Positions 1 to 6,163 of a DNA stretch of 6,538 nucleotides are shown in pieces. The translations under genes were made by a program, and so were the position numbers. How positions within the stretch are numbered: position 1 is the first letter of the stretch; every line of letters starts with the position of its first letter. The stretch lies in assembly GCA_049642385.1 (NCBI GenBank), contig JBAROU010000259.1:1-6538 (forward strand). Direction: 5' to 3'. This DNA is from JBAROU01 sp049642385. Lineage in GTDB: Bacteria; Chloroflexota; Dehalococcoidia; DSTF01; RBG-16-68-14. The notes under the pieces are model-generated. The model did not search any database, had not been told where the DNA came from, and saw only the letters and a list, made by a program, of their open reading frames with translations.

Positions 1-117
1 GGCGGGCGCGGCGACGCCGCGCGGGAGGAGGTAGTTGCGGGCGAACCCGTTCTTTACCTCTTTGATTTCGCCCACCTGGGCGGTGCCTTCGACGTTTTCT
101 AGAAAGACGACCTTCAT
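1..117 (-). CDS. rplI: Ribosomal protein bL9, N-terminal part (runs off the window)
   Basis: This is the first 39 codons of large-subunit ribosomal protein L9; the rest lies beyond the left edge. The translation begins MKVVFLENVEGTAQVGEIKE and continues into VKNGFARNYLLPRGVA, which is the conserved N-terminal domain of bL9 that binds 23S rRNA (residues 16-36, with the G-F-A-R-N-Y-L core at 24-30). The ATG is at 117-115, preceded by a good Shine-Dalgarno stretch (GAGAGGAG, minus strand 129-122) four bases upstream. In many bacteria rplI is last in an rpsF-ssb-rpsR-rplI operon. Here the upstream neighbour is divergent, so rplI must start its own transcription unit from the 118-344 gap. The identification is firm; nothing can be said about the C-terminal domain. 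Confidence 0.95.
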   Translation of the reverse strand, partial: MKVVFLENVEGTAQVGEIKEVKNGFARNYLLPRGVAAPA

Positions 118-225
118 GGTTCTCCTCTCATTTATGCGGTGCGACGGGCCCGATCGTCAATGGATAACGAGTCATCTTAGCGCTGATTGACAGCCTATCT
201 CTCAACAGCATCCCGCCGCTACCGG

Positions 226-255
226 TTGTCTGTATGCTCAGAACGAATGTACGAT
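226..255 (+). promoter_or_regulatory. Candidate sigma70-type promoter for the SDR gene
   Basis: TTGTCT (226-231) and TACGAT (250-255) are separated by 18 bases, each matching the consensus at four of six positions. Transcription would start near 262, leaving a leader of about 80 bases before the ATG at 345. The assignment is weak: the gap also carries a perfect TTGACA at 187-192 with no acceptable -10 at the right distance. The rest of the gap (118-225) shows no gene and no convincing element beyond the rplI ribosome-binding site. Confidence 0.3.
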
Positions 256-330
256 GTGCGATCGCTCCTGTCAAGGACGCTTGCAAAGCGCGCGGACTTC
301 GTGCGACACTGCGCGCGCTCCACAACGATG

Positions 331-339
331 AGGAGGAGG
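331..339 (+). promoter_or_regulatory. Ribosome-binding site that fixes the SDR start
   Basis: A run of AGGAGGAGG lies five bases before the ATG at 345. It selects this ATG over an in-frame ATG at 234, which would add 37 residues unlike any SDR N-terminus and would run through the leader. Residues directly after the 345 start form the usual SDR opening. Confidence 0.8.
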
Positions 340-344
340 ACGCC

Positions 345-1193
345 ATGGGCAAACTGGACGGTAAGGTGGTGATCGTGACCGGCGCGAGCCGGGGCATCGG
401 CGCGGAGATCGCGCGCGTGTTCGCCGCGGAGGGCGGCAAGGTGGTCTGCGCGGCGCGCACGCTGCACGAAGGCGAGCACCCGCTGGAAGGATCGCTCGAC
501 AAGACGGTCGAGGGCATCCGCGCGGCTGGTGGCGAGGCGACGCCGGTTGCAGCGAACATCTCTGAGCCTGAGGAGTGCGAGAAGATCGTACGCGCCGCGC
601 GCGACACGTACGGGCCAGTCGATGTGCTGGTGAACAACGCCGCGCTGACGTACTTCGTGCCGGTGAAAGACTACCCGATCAACAAGTGGATGCGGTCGTG
701 GTCGGTGAACTTCCACGCGCCGTTCATCCTGAGCCAACTCGTGCTAGAGGACATGATGTCGCGAAAGAGCGGCAGCATCGTCAACATCTCGTCCGGCGCG
801 GCGATCGGGCCGGGCCGCGGGCCGTACGCGAACGCGATGGGCGGCGGCACGTGCTACGGCGCGGAGAAGGCCGCGCTGGAGCGCTTCACGCAAGGGCTCG
901 CCTCGGAGGTGTACAAGGACTGCGTCTCCGTGACGTGCGTCTCGCCGTCACAGGTGGTGCCGACGCCGGGTACGGTGTTCCACCGCTTGGTGCGCGGGCT
1001 GGACGACCCGCGAGGTGAGTCGCCGGAGTACATGGCGAAGGCGGCGCTACTCCTCGCCACCGAGCCGCTCGATAGCGTGACGGGGCGCGTCACCTACAGC
1101 CAGCTGATTCTCAAGGAGTTCGGCTGGATCGATGAGGCGAGAGGGATCGGCATGGACGAGGCGCGTTCGGGTACTGGCTACAGTAAGTTCTGA
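345..1193 (+). CDS. SDR-family NAD(P)-dependent oxidoreductase
   Basis: A 282-residue classical short-chain dehydrogenase/reductase, a cytosolic enzyme that reduces or oxidises a carbonyl/alcohol using NAD(P)H. The sequence shows the Rossmann glycine motif TGASRGIG (12-19), NNAA (97-100), the active-site Asn in VNF (N122), Ser in NISSG (S149/S150) and the YxxxK pair Y171/K175. S15-R16 and the Arg after the second strand (R38, in AAR) favour NADP(H). Two features are less usual. The loop after strand 2 is extended (about 39-56, TLHEGEHPLEGSLDK), as in the HSDL2-like branch that acts on lipid or steroid-like substrates. The common PG after strand 6 reads PSQVVPTPG (201-209). The C-terminal 20 residues (DEARGIGMDEARSGTGYSKF) form a tail past the core. 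The substrate cannot be named. It sits alone between divergent rplI and a downstream gene with its own promoter, so no pathway is indicated. Confidence 0.9.
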   Translation: MGKLDGKVVIVTGASRGIGAEIARVFAAEGGKVVCAARTLHEGEHPLEGSLDKTVEGIRAAGGEATPVAANISEPEECEKIVRAARDTYGPVDVLVNNAALTYFVPVKDYPINKWMRSWSVNFHAPFILSQLVLEDMMSRKSGSIVNISSGAAIGPGRGPYANAMGGGTCYGAEKAALERFTQGLASEVYKDCVSVTCVSPSQVVPTPGTVFHRLVRGLDDPRGESPEYMAKAALLLATEPLDSVTGRVTYSQLILKEFGWIDEARGIGMDEARSGTGYSKF

Positions 1194-1213
1194 ATCGGCG
1201 CGAACGGCCTCGC

Positions 1214-1243
1214 TTCAACTCAGCGCGCGCTTCTGTCTATAAT
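1214..1243 (+). promoter_or_regulatory. Sigma70-type promoter for the phosphatase-like gene and tsaD
   Basis: A perfect TATAAT (1238-1243) is rare in such GC-rich DNA. A loose -35, TTCAAC (1214-1219, three of six), lies 18 bases upstream. Transcription would begin near 1250, giving a leader of about 57 bases before the ATG at 1307 and making the downstream pair independent of the SDR gene. The leader holds a 6-bp inverted repeat (1273-1292). Confidence 0.6.
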
Positions 1244-1306
1244 GGGGTCGCGACCTGGTGTCGTCGGGGTGTACGGCCACTGAGGAGGCCGTGGGAGTAA
1301 AGATCG

Positions 1307-3670
1307 ATGCCCGTCAAGACCTGGGTCGGTCGCTTTGCCATTGTCCAGGGGCAGCCTCAAGAAGAGGGTCCCAACCTCCGTTCATTCCCGCGCCAGCGAC
1401 CCGACGAAGACGAAGACGAGCTATACGTCCTCGTCCAGCCGGACTCAGCCGAGAGCGAGGAGTACACCAACCAGCTGGCGGAGGTCATCGGCCGGCTCTA
1501 CCTACAAGACACACTCTCCATGACCGGAGCCGTTCAGCGCGCGCTGCGCGCGGCGCACCAGCAGCTGCTGGACTGGAACCAGCGCAGCCTGCGCGAGGAT
1601 CAGGTGGCCGCAGGCGTCGCCTGCCTGGCGGTGCGCGGCCGGACGGCGTACCTGGCGCAGGTCGGGCCCGTCATCGCGTACCACGTCGAGGACGGGCGCG
1701 TCGAGCGCCTGGCGCCGGTGAACGGCGCGGTCGAGCCGCTGGGCAAGGGCGAGCAGATCGAACCGACGTTCAGTCGCTGCCAGCTCTCGCCAGGCGACCT
1801 CGTGTTGCTCGCGTCGCCGCGGCTGCTGGAGATCCTCGACGCCGACGCGCTGCGCTCGATCCTCGAGCGCGGGGCGAACCAGGCGCTGGTAGAGCTGTAC
1901 CGGCTCGCGCGCGGCGAGCAGGAGTTCTCGCTTGTGCTGCTCGCCTGCGCCGTCGAGCCGGAGGAGGGCCCGACAGCGTTCGCGGCCGCGCCGTCCGTGC
2001 TTACGCCCGAGCCGGAACCGCCAGCGAGGGAGCCCCTCGCGGCAACTGCCCCTCCCGAACCAGAGCCCCCGGCAGCTCAGAACGAGGACGTGATCGCGCT
2101 GCCGGGCCAGATCGCAGCGCCAGAACCGATCGCCGCCCCGCCGACCCTCCCCGAGTCGCCGGAGCCGATCGCTGCCCCGCCGGCCAACCTCCCTGAGTCG
2201 CCGGAGCCGATCGCCGCCCCGCCGACCAACCTCCCCGAGTCGCCGGAGCCGATCGCTGCCCCGACGACCAGTCTCTCCGAGCCGCCTGCGAGCGCGCCTC
2301 CGCCCCTCGGAGTGGACACGTTCGAGGAGGCCGCGCCCCGGTCGCGCGGTCTTGAGCCGCCGGAGATGAGTGCGACCGAGTGGCCCGCGCCGCTCCCGCC
2401 CGCCGAGCCGGAGGAGCCGCCACCACCGTCGGAGCCGCCGCCCGGCCTCTCACGCTCCAAAGTACGGCTGAAGGGCGAGAACGCGAACATCCGCTACCCG
2501 CGCACGACGGGCATGACCGCGAACTTGCCGCGCATCCCGGCGCAGGCGCTCGCCGTACTTGTGGTGATCATCGTCGTTGGGCTAATCGCCTGGCTCGTCA
2601 TACCGTCGACGCTGCAAGACAGCCGGGCGGAGAAGCTCACCAAGTTGATCAACAACACGAGCGTTTCGCTCGATATCGCGCAGTCCGCCGCCGACCCGCA
2701 GCTACGCCGCGACAACCTCGACGACGCCGAGCAGAGTCTGGCCGAAGCCGAGGCGCTCGACGCAACTGATCCCGCGATCGCGGGGCTGCGCAGCCAGGTG
2801 AACTCGCTGCGGACGGAGCTCGATGCCGTGCTGGAGCTGCCGCAGCTGACGCTGGTCACCGACCTGACCGAGCGCTTGCCCGGCGCGTTCTCATCGAAGG
2901 ACCTCGCCTTGGGAGGAGGTGGCGCCTACTTTCTCGACCACGAAGGGGGTCGCGTGATCGCCGTCTCGCTCCTCGCCGCGCAGCCGAACCCGGTCACGCT
3001 CCTCAGCGCGGGCGATTTGGTGGGCACCGAGGTGGTGGGCAAGCCGGAGTTCGCTACGTGGGCAGAGGACCGGAGCGCGCTGCTGATCATGGACGACAGC
3101 CGGAGGCTGATCCTGGCCCGCTTCGGGGAGGCGCCACGCCTCCTCACCGTCCGCGACGTCCAATCTCTCAAGTCGATCGACGGCATCGCCTTCGCCGGCG
3201 GTAACCTCTTCATCTTGGATAACGATGAGAACCAGGTCTGGCGTTTCCTTCCCACCGATTCCGGATTCGACAGCGAACGAGAACCGATGCTGCCCACCGC
3301 CGACCTCAACGAGGCGCTGGAGCTTGCGGTAAGCAGCTCGATTTACGTGCTGTTCGCCGACGGCACGATCCAGGGCTTCCAGGGCGAAGGCAGCGAGGCG
3401 CTCTCGCTCGCTGGCATCGACATGCCGCTGGAATCGCCTTCGTCCGTCACGCCGCTGGCGGAGGACCGCGTGTTGGTGGTCGATCAAGGAAACAAGCGAA
3501 TTATCGCTCTCTCTGCCGACGGCGTCTTCCGCCAGCAGTTCAAGAGCGCCAGCTTTACCGACCTGCGCGCGCTGGCCGTCGATGAGCCGAATAATCTGCT
3601 CTACATCCTGGTCGGCGCGGCACTCTACCGCACTCAGCTGCCACCACCACCGCCGCCAACCCTCCAGTGA
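1307..3670 (+). CDS. Degenerate PP2C-like domain, proline-rich linker, one TM helix, beta-propeller membrane protein
   Basis: A 787-residue protein whose full architecture I do not recognise as a named family. Residues 1-215 resemble a PPM/PP2C phosphatase fold: AAGVACLAV (101-109), YLAQVGPVIAY (115-125), PLG (144-146), LSPGDLVLLASPRL (160-173), FSLVLLAC (207-214). The metal-binding Asp positions are lost: GDSR-like reads G120-P121, and SDG-like reads S170-P171. It is therefore probably not an active phosphatase. Residues 222-381 are Pro/Glu/Ala-rich, with repeats at 273-326. A basic stretch (383-409) precedes one membrane helix (414-432), predicting an N-in, C-out topology. Then comes a charged helical segment (437-510) and six propeller-like strand units starting near 540, 592, 635, 680, 723 and 764. 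The start has GGGAG nine bases upstream. The stop overlaps the tsaD start. A sensor or scaffold role joining an outer-face propeller to a cytoplasmic pseudo-phosphatase is inference. Confidence 0.8.
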   Translation: MPVKTWVGRFAIVQGQPQEEGPNLRSFPRQRPDEDEDELYVLVQPDSAESEEYTNQLAEVIGRLYLQDTLSMTGAVQRALRAAHQQLLDWNQRSLREDQVAAGVACLAVRGRTAYLAQVGPVIAYHVEDGRVERLAPVNGAVEPLGKGEQIEPTFSRCQLSPGDLVLLASPRLLEILDADALRSILERGANQALVELYRLARGEQEFSLVLLACAVEPEEGPTAFAAAPSVLTPEPEPPAREPLAATAPPEPEPPAAQNEDVIALPGQIAAPEPIAAPPTLPESPEPIAAPPANLPESPEPIAAPPTNLPESPEPIAAPTTSLSEPPASAPPPLGVDTFEEAAPRSRGLEPPEMSATEWPAPLPPAEPEEPPPPSEPPPGLSRSKVRLKGENANIRYPRTTGMTANLPRIPAQALAVLVVIIVVGLIAWLVIPSTLQDSRAEKLTKLINNTSVSLDIAQSAADPQLRRDNLDDAEQSLAEAEALDATDPAIAGLRSQVNSLRTELDAVLELPQLTLVTDLTERLPGAFSSKDLALGGGGAYFLDHEGGRVIAVSLLAAQPNPVTLLSAGDLVGTEVVGKPEFATWAEDRSALLIMDDSRRLILARFGEAPRLLTVRDVQSLKSIDGIAFAGGNLFILDNDENQVWRFLPTDSGFDSEREPMLPTADLNEALELAVSSSIYVLFADGTIQGFQGEGSEALSLAGIDMPLESPSSVTPLAEDRVLVVDQGNKRIIALSADGVFRQQFKSASFTDLRALAVDEPNNLLYILVGAALYRTQLPPPPPPTLQ
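2123..2287 (+). repeat. In-frame 42-bp tandem repeats in the proline-rich linker
   Basis: Four consecutive copies of a unit encoding roughly EPIAAPPTNLPESP start at 2123, 2162, 2204 and 2246. The first copy is 39 bp, lacking one AAC codon; the next two are 42 bp; the fourth is diverged at its end. The differences are mostly synonymous: GCC/GCT in the Ala pair and CCC/CCT before GAG. Length is always a multiple of three, so copy-number change would lengthen or shorten the linker without shifting frame. Confidence 0.9.
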
Positions 3671-4665
3671 GAATCCTGGGCATCGAGACGTCCTGCGACG
3701 AAACGGCCGCCGCTGTCGTCGAGGACGGTCGCCGGCTGCGCTCGAACGTGATCGCTTCGCAGGCGGCGATGCACGACCGCTACGGCGGCGTCGTGCCGGA
3801 GGTCGCCGCGCGCCAACACCTAGAAGCGATACTGCCCGTCGCGCACGCTGCGCTTGATCAGGCGGATTGCACCAAACACGACCTGGACGCGATCGCGGTG
3901 ACGTATGGGCCGGGGCTGGTAGGGACGCTGCTGATCGGCGTGAGCGTTGCAAAGGCGCTCGCGTACGCCTGGGAGCTGCCGCTCGTCGCTGTCAACCACC
4001 TGGAGGCGCATCTCTACGCCAACTGGCTTGACGCCGACGGCTCGGACGCGCCGGTCCCGCACTTTCCCTTGCTCGGGCTGATCGTCTCAGGCGGCCACAC
4101 GGACCTGGTGCTGATGCGGGGCCACGGCCAGCTCCGGCTGCTGGGCCGGACGCGCGACGACGCCGCGGGCGAGGCGTTCGACAAGGTCGCGCGGCTGCTC
4201 GGCCTGGGCTTTCCGGGCGGGCCCGAGATCGAACGCGCAGCGGCGGGCGTCGAGAAGCCGTCGCTCCGGCTGCCGCGCGCCTGGCTGGGTGAAAGCGATG
4301 ACTTTAGCTTCAGTGGCCTTAAGACCGCCGTGCTCCACGTGGTGCGGGGCGAGGCGCAACCGCCGGAGCAGATCGCGGCGGCGTTCCAGGAGTCGGTCGT
4401 GGACGTCCTCGCAACGAAAGCCGCCCGGGCGGCGCGCCGACTCGCCGTGCGCGGCATCCTGTTATCGGGTGGCGTCGCGGCGAACGGGCCGCTACGCAGA
4501 ACGCTCGCTGAGCGCGCCGACGTGCCGCTCTTCGCGCCGCCGCCGCTGCTCTGCACGGACAATGGGGCGATGGTCGGCGCCTGCGGTCACTACCGCTTCG
4601 AGGCGGGCCGCGCCGGCCTCGACCTGGACGTCGCGCCCAACCTACCGGTGGCGGGTGGTCGCTAG
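3667..4665 (+). CDS. tsaD: tRNA N6-adenosine threonylcarbamoyltransferase TsaD
   Basis: A 332-residue TsaD (Kae1/YgjD family, formerly annotated Gcp), of normal bacterial length. It transfers the threonylcarbamoyl group from threonylcarbamoyl-AMP (made by TsaC/TsaC2) to A37 of ANN-decoding tRNAs, giving t6A, working with TsaB and TsaE in the cytoplasm. Visible motifs: the opening LGIETSCDET (4-13), the metal-binding HLEAH (H111, H115), SGGHTDLVLM (141-150), the nucleotide loop DDAAGEAFDKVARLLGLGFP (164-183), FSFSGLKTAV (213-222), LSGGVAANGPL (266-276) and CTDNGAMVG with the third metal ligand D298. All key residues are intact. The start is GTG at 3667, overlapping the previous gene's TGA as GTGA. 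No Shine-Dalgarno is visible just upstream, so translation should depend on the preceding gene. tsaB and tsaE are not in the window. Confidence 0.97.
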   Translation: MRILGIETSCDETAAAVVEDGRRLRSNVIASQAAMHDRYGGVVPEVAARQHLEAILPVAHAALDQADCTKHDLDAIAVTYGPGLVGTLLIGVSVAKALAYAWELPLVAVNHLEAHLYANWLDADGSDAPVPHFPLLGLIVSGGHTDLVLMRGHGQLRLLGRTRDDAAGEAFDKVARLLGLGFPGGPEIERAAAGVEKPSLRLPRAWLGESDDFSFSGLKTAVLHVVRGEAQPPEQIAAAFQESVVDVLATKAARAARRLAVRGILLSGGVAANGPLRRTLAERADVPLFAPPPLLCTDNGAMVGACGHYRFEAGRAGLDLDVAPNLPVAGGR

Positions 4666-4674
4666 TTATCCACA
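4666..4674 (+). other. Consensus DnaA-box sequence between convergent genes
   Basis: TTATCCACA, a perfect match to the DnaA-box consensus TTATNCACA, begins at the base after the tsaD stop codon, in the 53-bp gap before the end of the convergent DUF2851 gene. I saw no second box and no AT-rich unwinding region, so this is not an origin. It could be a single DnaA-binding site or chance. The same gap holds no convincing terminator hairpin. Confidence 0.3.
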
Positions 4675-4718
4675 TCCGGCCCCGACAACATCACCAGGCC
4701 GAACGAGCAATTGCGGCG

Positions 4719-6119
4719 CTAGGAGAACACGCAGCGCCCGCAGCCACCCTGTGTGCACTCGGTTTTGTAGAGCGCGAGCAGCCCCTGCTGGCGGCGCGCG
4801 TCCAGCGCAAGAGGCGTAGCGCCGTCGCGCAGGTTGGTTTCCAACAACGCGAGCGCGCCGTACCGGCCGGGGCGAGGCAGCTCCCTGTACAGGGCGCGCA
4901 CCGCTGCGGCCCGTTCTCCATCCTCAAGCAATTGCGCCTGGGCAGCACACCAGGGCAGCACAGCGTTGACCAGCAGCTCGATCGCGCGGCTGCGGCCGAT
5001 CAGCGCACCCAGCGCACGGCCCGCGGCGACGCCCGGCGCGACGAAGCGCAGCCAGTAGCCATCCGCGGGCACGCTCCAGGCCGCGATCAACCGCCGCGCC
5101 GGACCGTCAGGCTCCAGCGAGCGAAGGTTGTGACGCGCGAGGAGGCGGGCGAGCCCGGCGAGGCGTCGCGCCGGATGGTTCGCTGGCCGGAGCGAAGCGC
5201 GAGCGCCAAGCACGACGCGCGTAGCCGCGAGCTTGCTGTCACGCCAGAGCGAGTCGAGGAGCCGCTCGTGCGGATTTTGGGGCGCTTCCGCTAGCAGCCC
5301 GGCGGCGCACAGCAGGAGCGCTTCAGCGGTGACGATGCGTTGGTCGCCGGATAACGGTTCGATGCGCGCGGCGATCTCCCGCCAGGGCAGCGCATCCGCG
5401 AGGCTGGCGAGAGGTTCGCCGCCGTAGCCGAGGCCTTCGAGGAGCGCGCGATAGAGCGCTTCCCCAGAGCCACGCCCCTCGATCTCCCGGCCAAGAGCGG
5501 CGACGCGTTCACCGAAACGTCGGTCGCCCAGCTCATCCAGTGTACGCGCCACGTGCGGCATGCCCAGGCGAGCGGCAGCGTCGCAGCAGGGCTCGCGCCA
5601 GAGGCGCGGACCGGCGAGCCAACGCTCGATCTCCCCAGCCCGCCGGCGCACCCAGGGGCCGAGCGCAGCCACCGGGACGCGCCGGCCGCAGGCGAGCAGG
5701 GTATCTTCGGCGCTATCGTCCTCGAAGACAACGTGCAGTACGACCCCGTCGTAGCGGGCGTCGCGCTGGTGGCCGTGAGCGCGAAAGTCGCTCGCGCGCA
5801 CGTGCAGCTCGACGTCGCCGCGCAGGGGCCCGACCGTCGCCGTCGCCGGCGTGACCAGCGCGTCGCGGAAGTCGGGACCGGCCCCGCGGCCGGGGCGGCC
5901 GGGATTGAGCACGCGCAGCGGTACGCCATCGCGTGTGGCGAGGGCGCTCGCTGGGAAGCGCTGGCCGGCCCAGAGCCAGACGAGCGTCGCCTCCGAGGGC
6001 AGGTTGTTGCTGGTCGCTGGTTGGCCGTTGCCGGTACGCGGTGTGCGAGTTTGCTTTCCAGGCAGGGAAGCCAGAGCGCGATACGGCTCGCGCGGCTCAC
6101 GAATCGCTGCTGCGACCAT
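4719..6119 (-). CDS. DUF2851-family protein of unknown function
   Basis: A protein of up to 466 residues matching DUF2851. The characteristic N-terminal block is present: LNPGRPGRGAGPDFRDALV (71-89), GDVELHVRASDFRAHGHQRD (101-120) and YDGVVLHVVFED (123-134). The C-terminus is YKTECTQGGCGRCVFS (451-466), giving a C-x4-C-x2-C cluster typical of the family end. No biochemical role is known to me. The dense conserved Asp/Glu/His residues (D83, D102, E104, H106, D111, H115, H117, D120) suggest an active or metal site. There is no signal peptide or membrane helix. The only in-frame ATG/GTG/TTG before the conserved region is the ATG at 6119-6117, with at best a weak AGG five bases upstream. Residues 1-39 look unlike the family and overlie an inverted-repeat stretch; family similarity starts near residue 42, so initiation at a CTG (6002-6000) is an alternative. 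It lies 31 bases downstream of the XRE gene on the same strand, a likely operon. Confidence 0.85.
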   Translation of the reverse strand: MVAAAIREPREPYRALASLPGKQTRTPRTGNGQPATSNNLPSEATLVWLWAGQRFPASALATRDGVPLRVLNPGRPGRGAGPDFRDALVTPATATVGPLRGDVELHVRASDFRAHGHQRDARYDGVVLHVVFEDDSAEDTLLACGRRVPVAALGPWVRRRAGEIERWLAGPRLWREPCCDAAARLGMPHVARTLDELGDRRFGERVAALGREIEGRGSGEALYRALLEGLGYGGEPLASLADALPWREIAARIEPLSGDQRIVTAEALLLCAAGLLAEAPQNPHERLLDSLWRDSKLAATRVVLGARASLRPANHPARRLAGLARLLARHNLRSLEPDGPARRLIAAWSVPADGYWLRFVAPGVAAGRALGALIGRSRAIELLVNAVLPWCAAQAQLLEDGERAAAVRALYRELPRPGRYGALALLETNLRDGATPLALDARRQQGLLALYKTECTQGGCGRCVFS

Positions 6120-6163
6120 CTACGCCTGCGTCACAGCAAACAACCAGCAACTACGAACCAGCG
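6003..6163. repeat. Structured stretch with opposed GTTG/AACC tracts and two hairpins
   Basis: A GTTGCTGGT-rich tract (6003-6032) and an ACCAGCAAC-rich tract (6135-6163) face each other. Perfect arms are 6006-6014 with 6143-6151 (9 bp) and 6015-6022 with 6156-6163 (8 bp), although the two sub-arms are not in strict mirror order. Between them lie two hairpins: 6053-6059 with 6065-6071 (7 bp, one G-T pair, 5-base loop) and 6076-6081 with 6088-6093 (6 bp). The stretch covers the end of the XRE gene, the 31-base gap and the atypical first 39 codons of the DUF2851 reading frame. It resembles a small non-coding palindromic element, but I cannot name a family. Confidence 0.45.

Noticed and set aside
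131..160. A possible rplI promoter on the minus strand, TTGACG (160-155) with CATAAA (136-131), spacer 18.
   Set aside because: The implied start near 124 would cut away the clear rplI Shine-Dalgarno (129-122). A further-upstream start is likelier, but I could not pick one.
187..192. A perfect TTGACA -35 hexamer on the plus strand.
   Set aside because: No acceptable -10 at 16-18 bases downstream (the sequence there is C-rich).
234..344. A 37-codon upstream extension of the SDR gene from an ATG at 234.
   Set aside because: The added residues do not resemble SDR N-termini, and the strong AGGAGGAGG directly before 345 marks the start.
1258..2196. A 312-residue plus-strand frame overlapping the first third of the membrane-protein gene.
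   Set aside because: The translation is extremely Arg/Ala/Gly-rich, a typical out-of-frame shadow. The overlapping frame has domain structure, a membrane helix and a better start.
2891..3952. A 353-residue open frame on the minus strand across the membrane-protein end and tsaD start, and similar long antisense frames elsewhere (219-737, 4014-4562, 5553-6206).
   Set aside because: Arg/Ala/Pro-rich translations with no recognisable motif, lying opposite clearly coding sequence. High-GC codon bias produces such shadows.
4677..4701. A CGGCC/GGCCG inverted repeat between tsaD and the convergent gene, considered as a terminator.
   Set aside because: Only five base pairs with a 15-base loop and no T tract in either direction.
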